Positions 1 to 8,449 of a stretch of DNA of 64,000 nt are shown here, piece by piece. Source of the DNA: Streptomyces althioticus (GTDB taxonomy: Bacteria; Actinomycetota; Actinomycetes; Streptomycetales; Streptomycetaceae). The position numbers and the translations under genes are program-made. Within the stretch, counting starts at the first letter, position 1. Each line of letters starts with the position of its first letter. The stretch lies in assembly GCA_014649355.1 (NCBI GenBank), contig BMSW01000007.1, forward strand, positions 1-64,000, read 5' to 3'. Below the pieces are notes generated by a model, which saw nothing but the letters and a program-made list of their open reading frames with translations, ran no database searches and was not told the DNA's origin.

Positions 1-3000
1 CCGATCCTCGGCGCGATCGTCCTCATCGCCGCCCTCGTCGTCCTCGCCGACACGCTCTACAAATACTCCAAAGGCCAGGCCTCCCTCTGGGACGTCGGGC
101 TCGCCGCGTTGGGTTGCATACCCGGCATGAAGGGGCTGACCACCCTCGGCGGACTCGCCCGGGGTGCCAAAGCCCTGGGGCAGGGCGGCCTCAGGGGCAT
201 GGCGGCGGCCGTACGGGGTCTGGGCAAGAGCGCCCGCAGCATGGTCACCGGTACCAAGGGGGCCTGGAACAGGCTGAGCAAGGTGGTCCGCTCCAAAGGC
301 AGCGATCCCGTGGACATGGCCACGGGCGCGATGTACCTGCCGCAGTCGGACATCGAGTTGCCGGGTCTGCTGCCGCTCGTCTTCACGCGACGCGTCGCCT
401 CCGACTACCGGTGCGGCTGGTGGTTCGGTCCCACCTGGGCCTCGACCATCGACCAACGACTCGAGGTCGACACGGCCGGCATCGTGTATGTCACCGAGGA
501 CGGACTGCTGATCGCGTACCCGCATCCGGTCGACGTACAGACACCAGTACTTCCCGTGGCAGGGCCGCGGTGGCCACTGACTCGCACCGAGGGCGGCGGC
601 TACCGGATCGACGACCCGGCGACCGGGCACACCCGTCACTTCGCCCGCCCCGACGGTCAGGGCATCGCACTGATCACCGGTATCAGTGACCGCAACCACC
701 ACACGATCACCTTCGACCACGACGAGCACGGCACTCCGCTCGCAATGCGTGACTCCGGCGGCTACCACCTCGCCTTCACTACTGAGGGTGGTCGGGTCAC
801 CACCCTCAGCCTGGTCGACGCCGCCGAGGACGGGTCGGACGTCGTCGTCAGGCGTTACGGCTACACCGAAGGCAGTCTGACCGAAGTGATCAACTCCTCG
901 GGCCTGCCACTGCGGTTCACCTACGACCACCGTCTCCGCGTCACGTCCTGGACAGACAGGAACAACAGCCGTTACGCGTACACCTACGACGAATGGGACC
1001 GCTGCGTCGCCGAAGGCGGCGAGGCCGGCCACATCACCGTCACCCTCGACTACGACGGCATCGACCCCAGGTGGCCCGACTGCCGCGTCACCACTCTCAC
1101 CACGGCCGAAGGCGCGGTCAGTCGTTTCGTCGTCAACGCCGGCAGCCAGGTCGTCGCCGAGATCGATCCTCTCGGCGGGATCACACACACCGCCTACGAC
1201 GACCACCACCACGTTGTCTCTCAGACCGACGAACTCGGCCACACCACCGAGTACGTGAACGACGAACTCGGCCGCCCCCTAGTCATCCGCTATCCGGACG
1301 GGACCCGGACGACGATCGCGTACGACGAGCTGGGCCTGCCCGTCGAGACGGCGATGCCGGACGGAGGACGGTGGCTGCGCACGTACGACGCACGTGGCAA
1401 CGGTCTCACCCTCACCGACCCCACGGGAGCGACGAGCCGTTTCCGCTATGACGAGCAGGGCGGTCTCGTGGAGTTCACGGACGCCCTCGGAGCGGTCACC
1501 CACCTCGTGAACAACGACGCGGGCCTCATCGTGGAGGCCACGGACCCGCTCGGCGGACGAACACTGCTGCAACGTGACGCCTTTGGCCGGAGGCTCTCGG
1601 AGACCGGCCCACTGGGCACCGTGACCTGGTGGCGCTGGAACACGGAGGGCGAGCTGCTCGGCCTCACCCGTCCCGACGGGTCCACCGAGTCCTGGACGTA
1701 CGACGCGGAGGGCAACTGCACGGGCCACACCGACGCGATGGGCGCCGAGACCCGCTGGTCCTACACCCACTTCGACCTGCCCAGCGCCCGCGCCAACCCC
1801 GACGGGACGGAGTACCGCTTCGAGTACGACCCGTCGCTCCGGCTGACACGGGTGACCGGCCCGACGGGCCGTACCTGGGACTACACCTACGACGCCGCAG
1901 GGCGTCTGACCGAGGAGTCGGACTTCGAGAACCGGGTCGTCCGCTATGCGTACGACGCGGCGGGCCGGCTCACCGCACGGACCAGCGCGGCCGACGAGGT
2001 CATCCGTCACACCCGGGACGTAATGGGGCGGTTGGTACGCACCGAGTCCGGTGGTGAGGCCACGGACTTCACCTACGACGCGTCCGGCCGCCTCACGGGG
2101 GCCGTATGGCCGGGCGGACGACTGTCCCGCTCGTATGACGCCTCGGGGCAGCTGACGGAGGAGACGATCAACGGGCACACACTGCACCTCGCGTACGACC
2201 CGGCGGGGCAGCTCATCCGGCGCCGCACCCCCTCCGGCGCCGACACGACGTACTCTTTCGACGCCGCCGGCCGGAGGACCGGGCTGACCTCGGGCCGACA
2301 CACCGTGGCCTCGGCCCATGACGCGGAAGGTCGGGAGACGAGCCGGACCTGGGAGCAAGCCCTTCACCTGGCGCAGGCGTGGGACTCCGCCGGCAGGCTG
2401 GTCGGCAGCCGGGTGCGCGGGCCCGACGGCTCGGTGGTGTCTTCGCACGAGTACCTGTGGAGGCCGGACGGTGCACCGTCCGGAGCCGGGCCACGGAGTT
2501 ACAGCCTCGACACCGCCGGGAGGGTCGTCCAGGTACACGCGGCCGACTGGACCGAGACGTACGTCTACGACCGAGAGGGCAACCAGTCGGAGGCCCACTG
2601 GCCCCCGACGCACCCCGGTACCGAGGCCTCGGGGCCGCGCGAGTACGCCGGAGCGCGGCTTGTCGCCGCCGGGCGGACGCGGTACGAGCACGACGCGAGC
2701 GGGCGGCTCACCGTACGGCGCCGCACCCGCCTGTCCCGCAAGCCGGACGTGTGGCGTTACACCTGGGACGCGCAGGACCGGTTGTCGGAGGTCATTACCC
2801 CCGACGGGACCGTTTGGCGCTACCACTACGACCCGCTCGGGCGCCGTACGGCCAAGCAACGCCTGGGCGACGACGGGCGGACCGTGCTGGAGGAGACCCG
2901 GTTCACCTGGCACGAGGGGATTCTGGTCGAGCAGTGCACGACCATGGCCGGAGTGCCCGTTGCCCAGACCATGACCTGGGAGTTCGACGAGAGCGGTATG

Positions 3001-3756
3001 GAGCCGCTGGCACAGGCGGAGCGGTACACGCGTGTCGAAGGCCTGCCGCAGGACGAGGTGGACAGCCGCTTCTACGCCATCGTCACCGACTCCATCGGGC
3101 TCCCCAGTGAGTTGCTCGACGAGCACGGCACCGTCGTCTGGCGCCGTACCTCGACCTTGTGGGGGGTGACCACATGGAACCCCGACGCGACGGCGTACAC
3201 GCCGCTGCGCTTCCCGGGCCAGTACCACGATGCTGAGACGGGGCACCACTACAACCTGCACCGCCACTACGACCCCGAGACGGGTCGGTACCTCAGCCCG
3301 GATCCTCTGGGCCTGATCGCGGCCCCCAACCCGGACACGTATGTCCACAACCCCCTGACGTGGCTCGACCCTTACGGGCTCTCCCCGTACCCGCCGATCC
3401 GGGTGAGGCCGGGGCAGCAGGTGAAGAAGGGCACGCCGTACGAGATGAGCCCGCCGGAGCGGGAGTTCGTGGAGAAACTTCTGGAGAAACGAACGAACTT
3501 GCGCGTCTACCGTACTCACGGAAAGCAGGCAGAGGGAGATTTCGTGATCGTGGACATGACCAACAAGAATCATAAGGTCGGGTGGGTGGTCGACCACAAG
3601 ATGAATGCCGATAAGGTCACCAAGGGTAACCAATTCACAAATGCGGCTCGAGCGGCGAAGAGTCTCGGTCTCGAAAAGTACGAGATTGCCACGGGTGACA
3701 CCGGAAAATTGTTGAACATTCTCAGTCGTGGTCGCGGCGCGTGGGGCGGAACCTGA
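1..3756 (+). CDS. Rhs/YD-repeat polymorphic toxin, 5' end cut by window
   Basis: The reading frame is open from the first base, so the start lies to the left. The visible part opens with a hydrophobic stretch (about 1-60), then a DUF6531-type entry domain (DPVDMATGAMYLP, about 310-480). Many YD repeats (TYDAAGRL and similar) follow to about 3180, then the Rhs core end (GRYLSPDPLGL at about 3285-3320 and WLDPYGL at 3361-3381). The last ~120 codons (3391-3753) are a variable toxin tip with visibly lower GC. The tip has GDFVIVD and then VVDHK, a spacing that would fit a PD-(D/E)XK-like nuclease; that is inference. Rhs shells encapsulate and deliver such tips to neighbouring cells (family knowledge). 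An overlapping downstream gene is the likely immunity protein. Confidence 0.93.
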   Translation, partial: PILGAIVLIAALVVLADTLYKYSKGQASLWDVGLAALGCIPGMKGLTTLGGLARGAKALGQGGLRGMAAAVRGLGKSARSMVTGTKGAWNRLSKVVRSKGSDPVDMATGAMYLPQSDIELPGLLPLVFTRRVASDYRCGWWFGPTWASTIDQRLEVDTAGIVYVTEDGLLIAYPHPVDVQTPVLPVAGPRWPLTRTEGGGYRIDDPATGHTRHFARPDGQGIALITGISDRNHHTITFDHDEHGTPLAMRDSGGYHLAFTTEGGRVTTLSLVDAAEDGSDVVVRRYGYTEGSLTEVINSSGLPLRFTYDHRLRVTSWTDRNNSRYAYTYDEWDRCVAEGGEAGHITVTLDYDGIDPRWPDCRVTTLTTAEGAVSRFVVNAGSQVVAEIDPLGGITHTAYDDHHHVVSQTDELGHTTEYVNDELGRPLVIRYPDGTRTTIAYDELGLPVETAMPDGGRWLRTYDARGNGLTLTDPTGATSRFRYDEQGGLVEFTDALGAVTHLVNNDAGLIVEATDPLGGRTLLQRDAFGRRLSETGPLGTVTWWRWNTEGELLGLTRPDGSTESWTYDAEGNCTGHTDAMGAETRWSYTHFDLPSARANPDGTEYRFEYDPSLRLTRVTGPTGRTWDYTYDAAGRLTEESDFENRVVRYAYDAAGRLTARTSAADEVIRHTRDVMGRLVRTESGGEATDFTYDASGRLTGAVWPGGRLSRSYDASGQLTEETINGHTLHLAYDPAGQLIRRRTPSGADTTYSFDAAGRRTGLTSGRHTVASAHDAEGRETSRTWEQALHLAQAWDSAGRLVGSRVRGPDGSVVSSHEYLWRPDGAPSGAGPRSYSLDTAGRVVQVHAADWTETYVYDREGNQSEAHWPPTHPGTEASGPREYAGARLVAAGRTRYEHDASGRLTVRRRTRLSRKPDVWRYTWDAQDRLSEVITPDGTVWRYHYDPLGRRTAKQRLGDDGRTVLEETRFTWHEGILVEQCTTMAGVPVAQTMTWEFDESGMEPLAQAERYTRVEGLPQDEVDSRFYAIVTDSIGLPSELLDEHGTVVWRRTSTLWGVTTWNPDATAYTPLRFPGQYHDAETGHHYNLHRHYDPETGRYLSPDPLGLIAAPNPDTYVHNPLTWLDPYGLSPYPPIRVRPGQQVKKGTPYEMSPPEREFVEKLLEKRTNLRVYRTHGKQAEGDFVIVDMTNKNHKVGWVVDHKMNADKVTKGNQFTNAARAAKSLGLEKYEIATGDTGKLLNILSRGRGAWGGT

Positions 3757-3758
3757 TC

Positions 3759-4292
3759 GTGATCGTATTTCCGAGGCTCCTCAGTGATCTGCTGGACGAG
3801 ATGGACGGTCCGCGAGCGGGCCATCTGGCGTTGGACTTCGCATGGCATGTGCTGGATCTGGAGCGGGAAGGAATCGAGGAACCGGTACTGTCCGCGTGCT
3901 TGGAGTACATTGAGGCGGCTCATGAGGCGATTGACCTAGGAGAGGCCGTGCCTCGCTTGTTGGAAGTCAGGGAACGCCTGGATGCGGTTGCCGAGCGGAG
4001 GGTTTCCAACATGTTTTTCCTTGCCGGCGAAGCGCAGTTCACGGTGGATGCGGCGCGTGTCGGTGTTGGATTGATGCTGGACAAGGCGTACGAGCGGGGT
4101 CCGTTCAGTCACCCTTCCTGCCTGTCCGTCGCCCGCCAACTGCAGGCGGAGGTCGGCCGCTGGGCCGTCCAACACAGTGAGGGCGGTGCTGACGAGCGTC
4201 TTGTAGCTCGCCGGGCTCGTTGGGAAGAAGCCCGTTGGCAGGTGTTGCACATCCTCAGGACGGAGCCCAATCCGCACAGTGACGCCGGATAA
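3759..4292 (+). CDS. probable immunity protein for the Rhs toxin tip
   Basis: Protein of 177 aa, unrecognised family. It is acidic and mostly helical by composition, with no signal peptide or membrane segment, as expected of a cytosolic immunity protein. It follows the Rhs stop codon by 2 nt; an alternative GTG at 3741 would overlap the toxin end by 16 nt. Neither start has a clear ribosome-binding site, and 3759 was preferred because it avoids the overlap. Function is inferred only from its place directly after a polymorphic toxin, where the cognate immunity gene normally lies. Confidence 0.65.
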   Translation: MIVFPRLLSDLLDEMDGPRAGHLALDFAWHVLDLEREGIEEPVLSACLEYIEAAHEAIDLGEAVPRLLEVRERLDAVAERRVSNMFFLAGEAQFTVDAARVGVGLMLDKAYERGPFSHPSCLSVARQLQAEVGRWAVQHSEGGADERLVARRARWEEARWQVLHILRTEPNPHSDAG

Positions 4293-4298
4293 CCACTG

Positions 4299-4575
4299 TG
4301 CCGCCCGCGTCGCACCACCCCGGCTGGCACGGTCAGTACGTACGCGTACGACGCCGCCCGCAACCCCGTTGACATGGGCGCCGCCCGGCGCGAGGCCAAC
4401 GGTCTGAACAGCATCCGCAAGATCATCGAGCGGGAGATGCAGAGCCTGCCGCAGGGGCTCACCGAACGGGGACTGAAAGTACTGATCAAGAAACGGAGGG
4501 AGAGGCTGACCGGCCAAGGAGCCGGACCGGGAAGGTGCTACCCCTGCCGGTCGGCCATCACGAAAGGACTCGTCG
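4299..4575 (+). pseudogene. orphan Rhs/YD tip fragment
   Basis: In frame 3 this stretch reads a YD-like motif (TYAYDAARNPVDM, about 4335-4376) followed by a short charged tail (REANGLNSIRKIIEREMQ, then KVLIKKRRERLTG). There is no start codon with a ribosome-binding site and no Rhs core before it. The frame runs on into the next gene without an own stop. This looks like a displaced C-terminal toxin module of the kind that accumulates downstream of Rhs genes, now decayed. The CdiI-like gene at 4576 was probably its immunity partner. Confidence 0.5.
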
Positions 4576-5013
4576 GTGTCCCAGCCCGTCGACCCCACCC
4601 AGTCCCTGGAACGGCTCGAGGGACAGCGCTGGCCCGAGCCGCCGGAGGACGCCACTTCGCTGGTCAGAGCGGTCCACGAACTGCGGCGTCGCCCTGTCGG
4701 CGACCTTCGGCCCGACGAGCTGGCCCGCCTGATCACCCAGGACGTCGGGCTGCCCTGGCTGCTCCCACTCGCGGTCCGCATCCTCCGGGACACGGCCCCG
4801 TCCCAGATCGCGGGGGGTTGGTACGACGACGACCTTCTGTACGCGGTGGTGACGCGGAAGACGCAGGCGTGGGAACGGTTCCCGGACCTAGCCCGAGAGC
4901 TGAAGGCGACGGTCGAGTCACTGGTCGACCTCTCGAGCTATGTACGGGAGGAGGCCGCCGCCTTCTGCGCCGCCGTTCCCGAGGCATCTTCATGGCCGAT
5001 GCCCACGACGTAG
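4576..5013 (+). CDS. CdiI-like immunity protein
   Basis: Protein of 145 aa. The segment PVGDLRPDELARLITQDVG, followed by LPWLLPLAVRIL and GGWYDDDLLYAVV, matches what is annotated in actinomycetes as contact-dependent growth inhibition system immunity protein. Members bind and neutralise a cognate toxin tip inside the cell. The GTG start has GAAAGGA 7 nt upstream. The gene sits directly behind an orphan YD fragment, so it probably outlived its toxin. Family call is good; the specific toxin it blocks is unknown. Confidence 0.75.
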   Translation: MSQPVDPTQSLERLEGQRWPEPPEDATSLVRAVHELRRRPVGDLRPDELARLITQDVGLPWLLPLAVRILRDTAPSQIAGGWYDDDLLYAVVTRKTQAWERFPDLARELKATVESLVDLSSYVREEAAAFCAAVPEASSWPMPTT

Positions 5014-5112
5014 CGCGGACAGTGTTGCCAACTCCCGTACGGTCGGGCCGCATGGCGGCTTGGATACCAAGTGACGTCGCGTGTGGAGTTCGGGCGGCGG
5101 GAATGGTGCGGT

Positions 5113-5580
5113 ATGGCGTCTGAATGGGACTGGGAAGGTGGCGAAGGGCTGCTCGGCATGGACGACCCGGCAGAATGGGACGCGGCATGCGAGCGTGGTG
5201 AGAACCATCTCGGCACCGCGGCGATCGGGTTGGCCTACAACTGTTCGTTGGAGGAGGCGGCGCCGCGAATTGTCAGAGCGATGCAGTTTTCGGATTCCGA
5301 GCAACGAAGGTACGCGTTCACTGCCGCGGGTGCGGCGGCGCGGGTCAATCGAAATCTGACGCCGCAACTGTACGCAGCCCTCCGCGATGAAGGGCCGAAA
5401 GGCCTTGCCGCGCACGCCATTGCAGACACTCTCTACGCTGTACCGTTCCGGAATTTGCCCCTGTGGTTCAAGTGGCGGAAGGTGCGGTCGAAGGCGCGGA
5501 ACAAGCTGGAGAGTTGGTGGCTGCGCTCCGGTGAAGCGGTGGGTGACGCCTGGCGGTCCCTGCGCGGTCGGCGTTCCTGA
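5113..5580 (+). CDS. hypothetical protein in immunity gene array
   Basis: Protein of 155 aa from the ATG at 5113; a GTG at 5071 would add 14 residues. The N-terminus is acidic and Trp-rich (ASEWDWEGGEGLLGMDD). The middle is helical with an Ala-rich segment (RYAFTAAGAAARVNRNLTP) reminiscent of HEAT-like repeats, and the C-terminus is basic (KWRKVRSKARNKLESWW). Codon use is less GC3-biased than in the housekeeping genes. I do not recognise a family. Its place among immunity genes suggests another immunity protein; this is inference. Confidence 0.55.
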   Translation: MASEWDWEGGEGLLGMDDPAEWDAACERGENHLGTAAIGLAYNCSLEEAAPRIVRAMQFSDSEQRRYAFTAAGAAARVNRNLTPQLYAALRDEGPKGLAAHAIADTLYAVPFRNLPLWFKWRKVRSKARNKLESWWLRSGEAVGDAWRSLRGRRS

Positions 5581-5719
5581 GGAGCGACAGGCCGGCCGGG
5601 CCATGGCCGGCACTGGGGCGCGGGATGTCGCGCGTGCCTCGGTGGCTGGCTGGTTGAGCCGTCATCGGAGTGGAGCTTCAGGTGATGCCGACCACCCGCG
5701 CGAACCATCCCGAACTGGG

Positions 5720-5911
5720 GGCCGTATCCAAGTGCTGAAGTTCGCAGATGGTACGGGGATGGGGCGTACCGATGCTGACTTCGGAGGCCGCCCGGTGTCG
5801 AACCCCAGGCAGCTCCGCGTCCTGGACCTGCGCCATGGCATCATCCGGGCTCAGGCGCTCACACCAGAGGAGTCTCTGGCATCCATCGAGCAAACGCTGA
5901 GAGAGCCATGA
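5720..5911 (+). pseudogene. truncated HTH/DUF5753 regulator (C-terminal remnant)
   Basis: The frame reads IQVLKFADGTGMGRTDADF, which resembles the middle of the DUF5753 domain of Scr1/WhiJ-type XRE regulators. It then jumps to LRAQALTPEESLASIEQTL-like sequence (here RAQALTPEESLASIEQTLRE), the usual last residues of that family. The N-terminal HTH and most of DUF5753 are missing, and the part between the two segments is shortened, so this is an internally deleted remnant. Its stop overlaps the ATG of the DUF397 gene (ATGA), preserving the usual regulator-DUF397 coupling. Confidence 0.6.
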
Positions 5912-6093
5912 GCACGCCCGAACTTCACTGGTTCAAAAGCAGCTACAGCGACAGCAGTAACGGCAATGACTGCATAGAAATCGCCCCCACCACCACCGTC
6001 CACGTCCGCGACTCCAAGAACGCATCCGGCCCGCGGCTCACGCTCACGCCGGAGGCGTGGGGGGACTTCGTGACCTACGCGTCGCAGAGCTGA
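5908..6093 (+). CDS. DUF397 domain protein
   Basis: Small protein of 61 aa. WFKSSYSDSSNGNDCIEIA and VHVRDSKN are the hallmark DUF397 motifs. Streptomyces carry many such genes, usually just after an XRE/DUF5753 regulator in BldB/WhiJ-like pairs that affect development or act like antitoxin pairs. Here the start overlaps the end of a decayed regulator (ATGA), so the protein is now probably an orphan. Full length for the family. Confidence 0.85.
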   Translation: MSTPELHWFKSSYSDSSNGNDCIEIAPTTTVHVRDSKNASGPRLTLTPEAWGDFVTYASQS

Positions 6094-6248
6094 CCCCACG
6101 ACGGACGCGCCACACGCGAAGCTGAAGTCTCGCGTGGGGTGTTCCGCGCCGGTGACGGATCAGTCGTCGGGGCTCCGCACGCACCCCCTGTGCGACGCCC
6201 GTGCCTCACTGCGCGATCTGATCTGGCTGAATTCCACCATGCCGAGAA

Positions 6249-6482
6249 CGCATCGCGGCCGAGCAGCCCGCGGTGCTGGACGAGTACCTCGTGAAGGCTG
6301 CGACCACTGACGTGTAGTGCGTACTCCTCGCCGAAGCCCCAGCAGCTGTCCTCCAGGACGCGGTGGAGTTCGTCATGTTCCTTGACACGTGGCTTCGCTT
6401 CCGGAACGAGGACGAGGTCTGCCAGAGCGGCGAGGAAGTCGATGCGGTCGGCCACGCGGTCGAGGCCTTGATCAGCGCTGAG
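6249..6482 (-). pseudogene. remnant resembling Shedu/DUF4263 nuclease domain protein
   Basis: On the minus strand about 78 codons read LDRVADRIDFLAALADLV, then KEHDELHRVLEDSCWGFGEE, then SGRSLHEVLVQHRGLLGRD. This matches my memory of the start of the DUF4263 (Shedu SduA-like) nuclease region, where an x-W-x-FGEEY-L motif precedes the catalytic part. The sequence after GRD does not continue the family, and the part before it is not coding-like, so only a fragment remains. Shedu proteins are anti-phage nucleases. The assignment rests on recognition, not alignment. Confidence 0.45.
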
Positions 6483-6642
6483 ACGGTGGTCCGGTCCAGG
6501 AGCCGGACCAGCTCGCCCCTGCGGGACGATGGCGGCCGTGAACTCACGTGCGGAGGGCAATCCGGTGCACGGAACACCGAAGGTGCCGTGCCCGTCCTGT
6601 GCTCATGTGCTGGATCAACTGGGAGTTCGGGCGGTGGTGTGA

Positions 6643-7617
6643 GTGAGTAACGACCTGACACGCGGGTGGTCGCGGGAGACCGAGGACGTGCTGCGCCGTG
6701 CGGGCTGGAAGCCCGGACGTGCCGTGCCCACGGGGACCTGGGGGTCGGTACTGGGCGAGCGCGGGGCATTCGTGCTCCATGGCGCCGCCGAGGCGTTCCT
6801 CGCCGAGTTCGGCGGCCTTGTCACGTACGGCTGGCCGGCCGACTCGATCACCACCGCGTCGGCGGTCCGGTTCGACCCCCTGGGGGCCGCGTGGCAGAGG
6901 GAGCGCTTCGTCGAGGGCTGCCGGGAAGCGGGAACGTCGTTGTGTCCGGTGGGCACCGCGGACCAGGGAGCAAGCCTTCTCGGCATCAGCGAGGACGGTG
7001 TGATCCACCTCGTGCGGGAGAGTGCGGAACCGATGGGGACGAGCATCGATCAGGCGCTGGACCGCCTGGTGGAGAAACAGCGGGCGCAGTCCGGGCTCTG
7101 GTCACCTGGAGGGGCAGCCCAGGAGCACCCCTTCTGGCGGCGCTTCCGTGCCGGGCACGCCGGTCCGGACACCGAGTCGCGTCGACCTGAGGAGACGGGA
7201 CGTGTGCTGAGGGCGGCGGGCTGGTCCCCGGGCCGGAAAGTGGCCACGGACACGTGGGAGAGCATTCTCCTGCACACCGATGAGTTCGAGTTGCACGACG
7301 CCGCCCGCCGCTTCCTCGCCGAGTTCGGTGCCCTGGGCGTCCCCCACCGGGAGCCCGCGGACTCGATGCCGTGGATGGAGTTCTCGCTCGACCCCCTCGC
7401 GGCGATGTGGGACGCCGAGATCATCGACGACCTCGCCGAACAGGCGGGTGCCGAGCTGTACCCCATCGGTACGCGGGACCGCGGCAACCAGTACCTCGCC
7501 ATGGCGGAGGACGGCGCCGTGTACGCGGGCATGGACCAGGTCCACCTGCTGGCCCCCACCCCTGACGAAGCCCTGCGCAGGCTCACCTCCCGGATCCGCC
7601 CGGAGGCCACCCCATGA
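6643..7617 (+). CDS. tandem SUKH-3 domain immunity protein
   Basis: Protein of 324 aa with two homologous halves. Each begins with a VLRRAGWKPGR / VLRAAGWSPGR motif, continues with a FLAEFGGL / FLAEFGAL motif, and ends with a G-DGVI / EDGAVY strand, the pattern of SUKH-3 (PF14433). The repeat units are about 1-150 and 180-320. SUKH proteins are immunity proteins against polymorphic nuclease and other toxins. A single gene carrying two domains could neutralise two toxins or act as an internal dimer. GTG start. It is followed directly by a degenerate toxin tip. Confidence 0.8.
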   Translation: MSNDLTRGWSRETEDVLRRAGWKPGRAVPTGTWGSVLGERGAFVLHGAAEAFLAEFGGLVTYGWPADSITTASAVRFDPLGAAWQRERFVEGCREAGTSLCPVGTADQGASLLGISEDGVIHLVRESAEPMGTSIDQALDRLVEKQRAQSGLWSPGGAAQEHPFWRRFRAGHAGPDTESRRPEETGRVLRAAGWSPGRKVATDTWESILLHTDEFELHDAARRFLAEFGALGVPHREPADSMPWMEFSLDPLAAMWDAEIIDDLAEQAGAELYPIGTRDRGNQYLAMAEDGAVYAGMDQVHLLAPTPDEALRRLTSRIRPEATP

Positions 7618-8015
7618 CCGCCCGGGCCCCCTCGGCCGTCCGCCGGCGCCGAACCACTACGCGTACGTCAAGAATCCACCGCAGCGGAAGGATCCACTCG
7701 GGCTGAAAGCCATGTGCACGGTGGATCTGTGCCATGGCACCTTCCGAAGCGCCGCCGACAACATCATCACCAATGGAATCAACCCCGACATCTTGCCCCG
7801 AGTGATGAACGTTCTGATTTCATCAGGCGTCACCGCATGGACCGCACCGGTGCCGACACGCACAGCTACGAGACGGTCGAAGGGCCCATGCTTCGGAACG
7901 TGGGTCCTTCAAGAAGGGGGCGGACGGCGTTCTCAGCGGACACCAGACAGCGATCCACTCCGATCGTGCCGCCCAGTTGTTCGACAATTCCCTGCTGCGG
8001 AGGCTGGGTCCATGA
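7618..8015 (+). pseudogene. orphan Rhs C-terminal tip with ADP-ribosyltransferase-like toxin, frameshifted
   Basis: Frame 2 reads NHYAYVKNPPQRKDPLGLK, the typical junction between an Rhs core and its tip, then CHGTFRSAADNIITNGIN, resembling the YHGT...A..I...GI motif of DUF3990/ART-like toxins. The reading then moves to frame 1 (SYETVEGPMLRNVG) and frame 3 (GADGVLSGHQTAIHSDRAAQ, LFDNSLLRRLGP, stop at 8013-8015). At least two frameshifts are needed, so the toxin is dead. Its last codons overlap the start of the next gene. Confidence 0.65.
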
Positions 8016-8449
8016 CGAGGACGGAAGAGTTCCTCATAGAACTCGACGAAGGAATGCTTCAGTATTTTCGGGACATCGCCGACGAGCTGGTCGGTCGATT
8101 CGGCATGTCCCGGGCCGAGGCTGTTGCGCGCATCAACGCGGCCTACGAAGGCGCTGATATCGAGCCCTATCCGGACCTCATGTGCCATGAAGAGCCGGAT
8201 CACTGGGCGTACGGCCTCTACTTCCTGCCGAAGAGCGGGAGGAGCCCGCACGGTGCGTCCGTCGGGGACCTCACGGGGTGGGAAACGCGGCCGGCCCCTC
8301 CGAAGGGCTCACACGTCTGGACGCTCGCCGAGTGCACGCCCCGGAGCCAGGGTCCCTGGATCCGGGCTGTCCCCGATCCCGCCGGCGGCATCGCGGAGAC
8401 CGGCGCCCTTCGCGCCAAGCGAGAACTCGCGAGGAGGGGGGGCCAATGA
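8012..8449 (+). CDS. probable immunity protein of the decayed ART-like tip
   Basis: Protein of 145 aa, unrecognised family. It contains SRAEAVARINAAYEG and a Trp-rich central part (HEEPDHWAYGLYFLP). The ATG overlaps the toxin remnant's TGA as ATGA, and GGAGG lies 8 nt upstream inside the old toxin tail. This indicates former translational coupling of toxin and immunity. The stop overlaps the next gene by 4 nt in the same way. The immunity gene is intact while the toxin is not, the usual pattern for orphan tips. Confidence 0.65.
   Translation: MTRTEEFLIELDEGMLQYFRDIADELVGRFGMSRAEAVARINAAYEGADIEPYPDLMCHEEPDHWAYGLYFLPKSGRSPHGASVGDLTGWETRPAPPKGSHVWTLAECTPRSQGPWIRAVPDPAGGIAETGALRAKRELARRGGQ

Noticed and set aside
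1279..3633. 784-codon open frame on the minus strand through the Rhs gene
   Set aside because: High GC with low stop frequency opens the opposite strand; the + frame has clear YD repeats and Rhs motifs, the minus translation has none.
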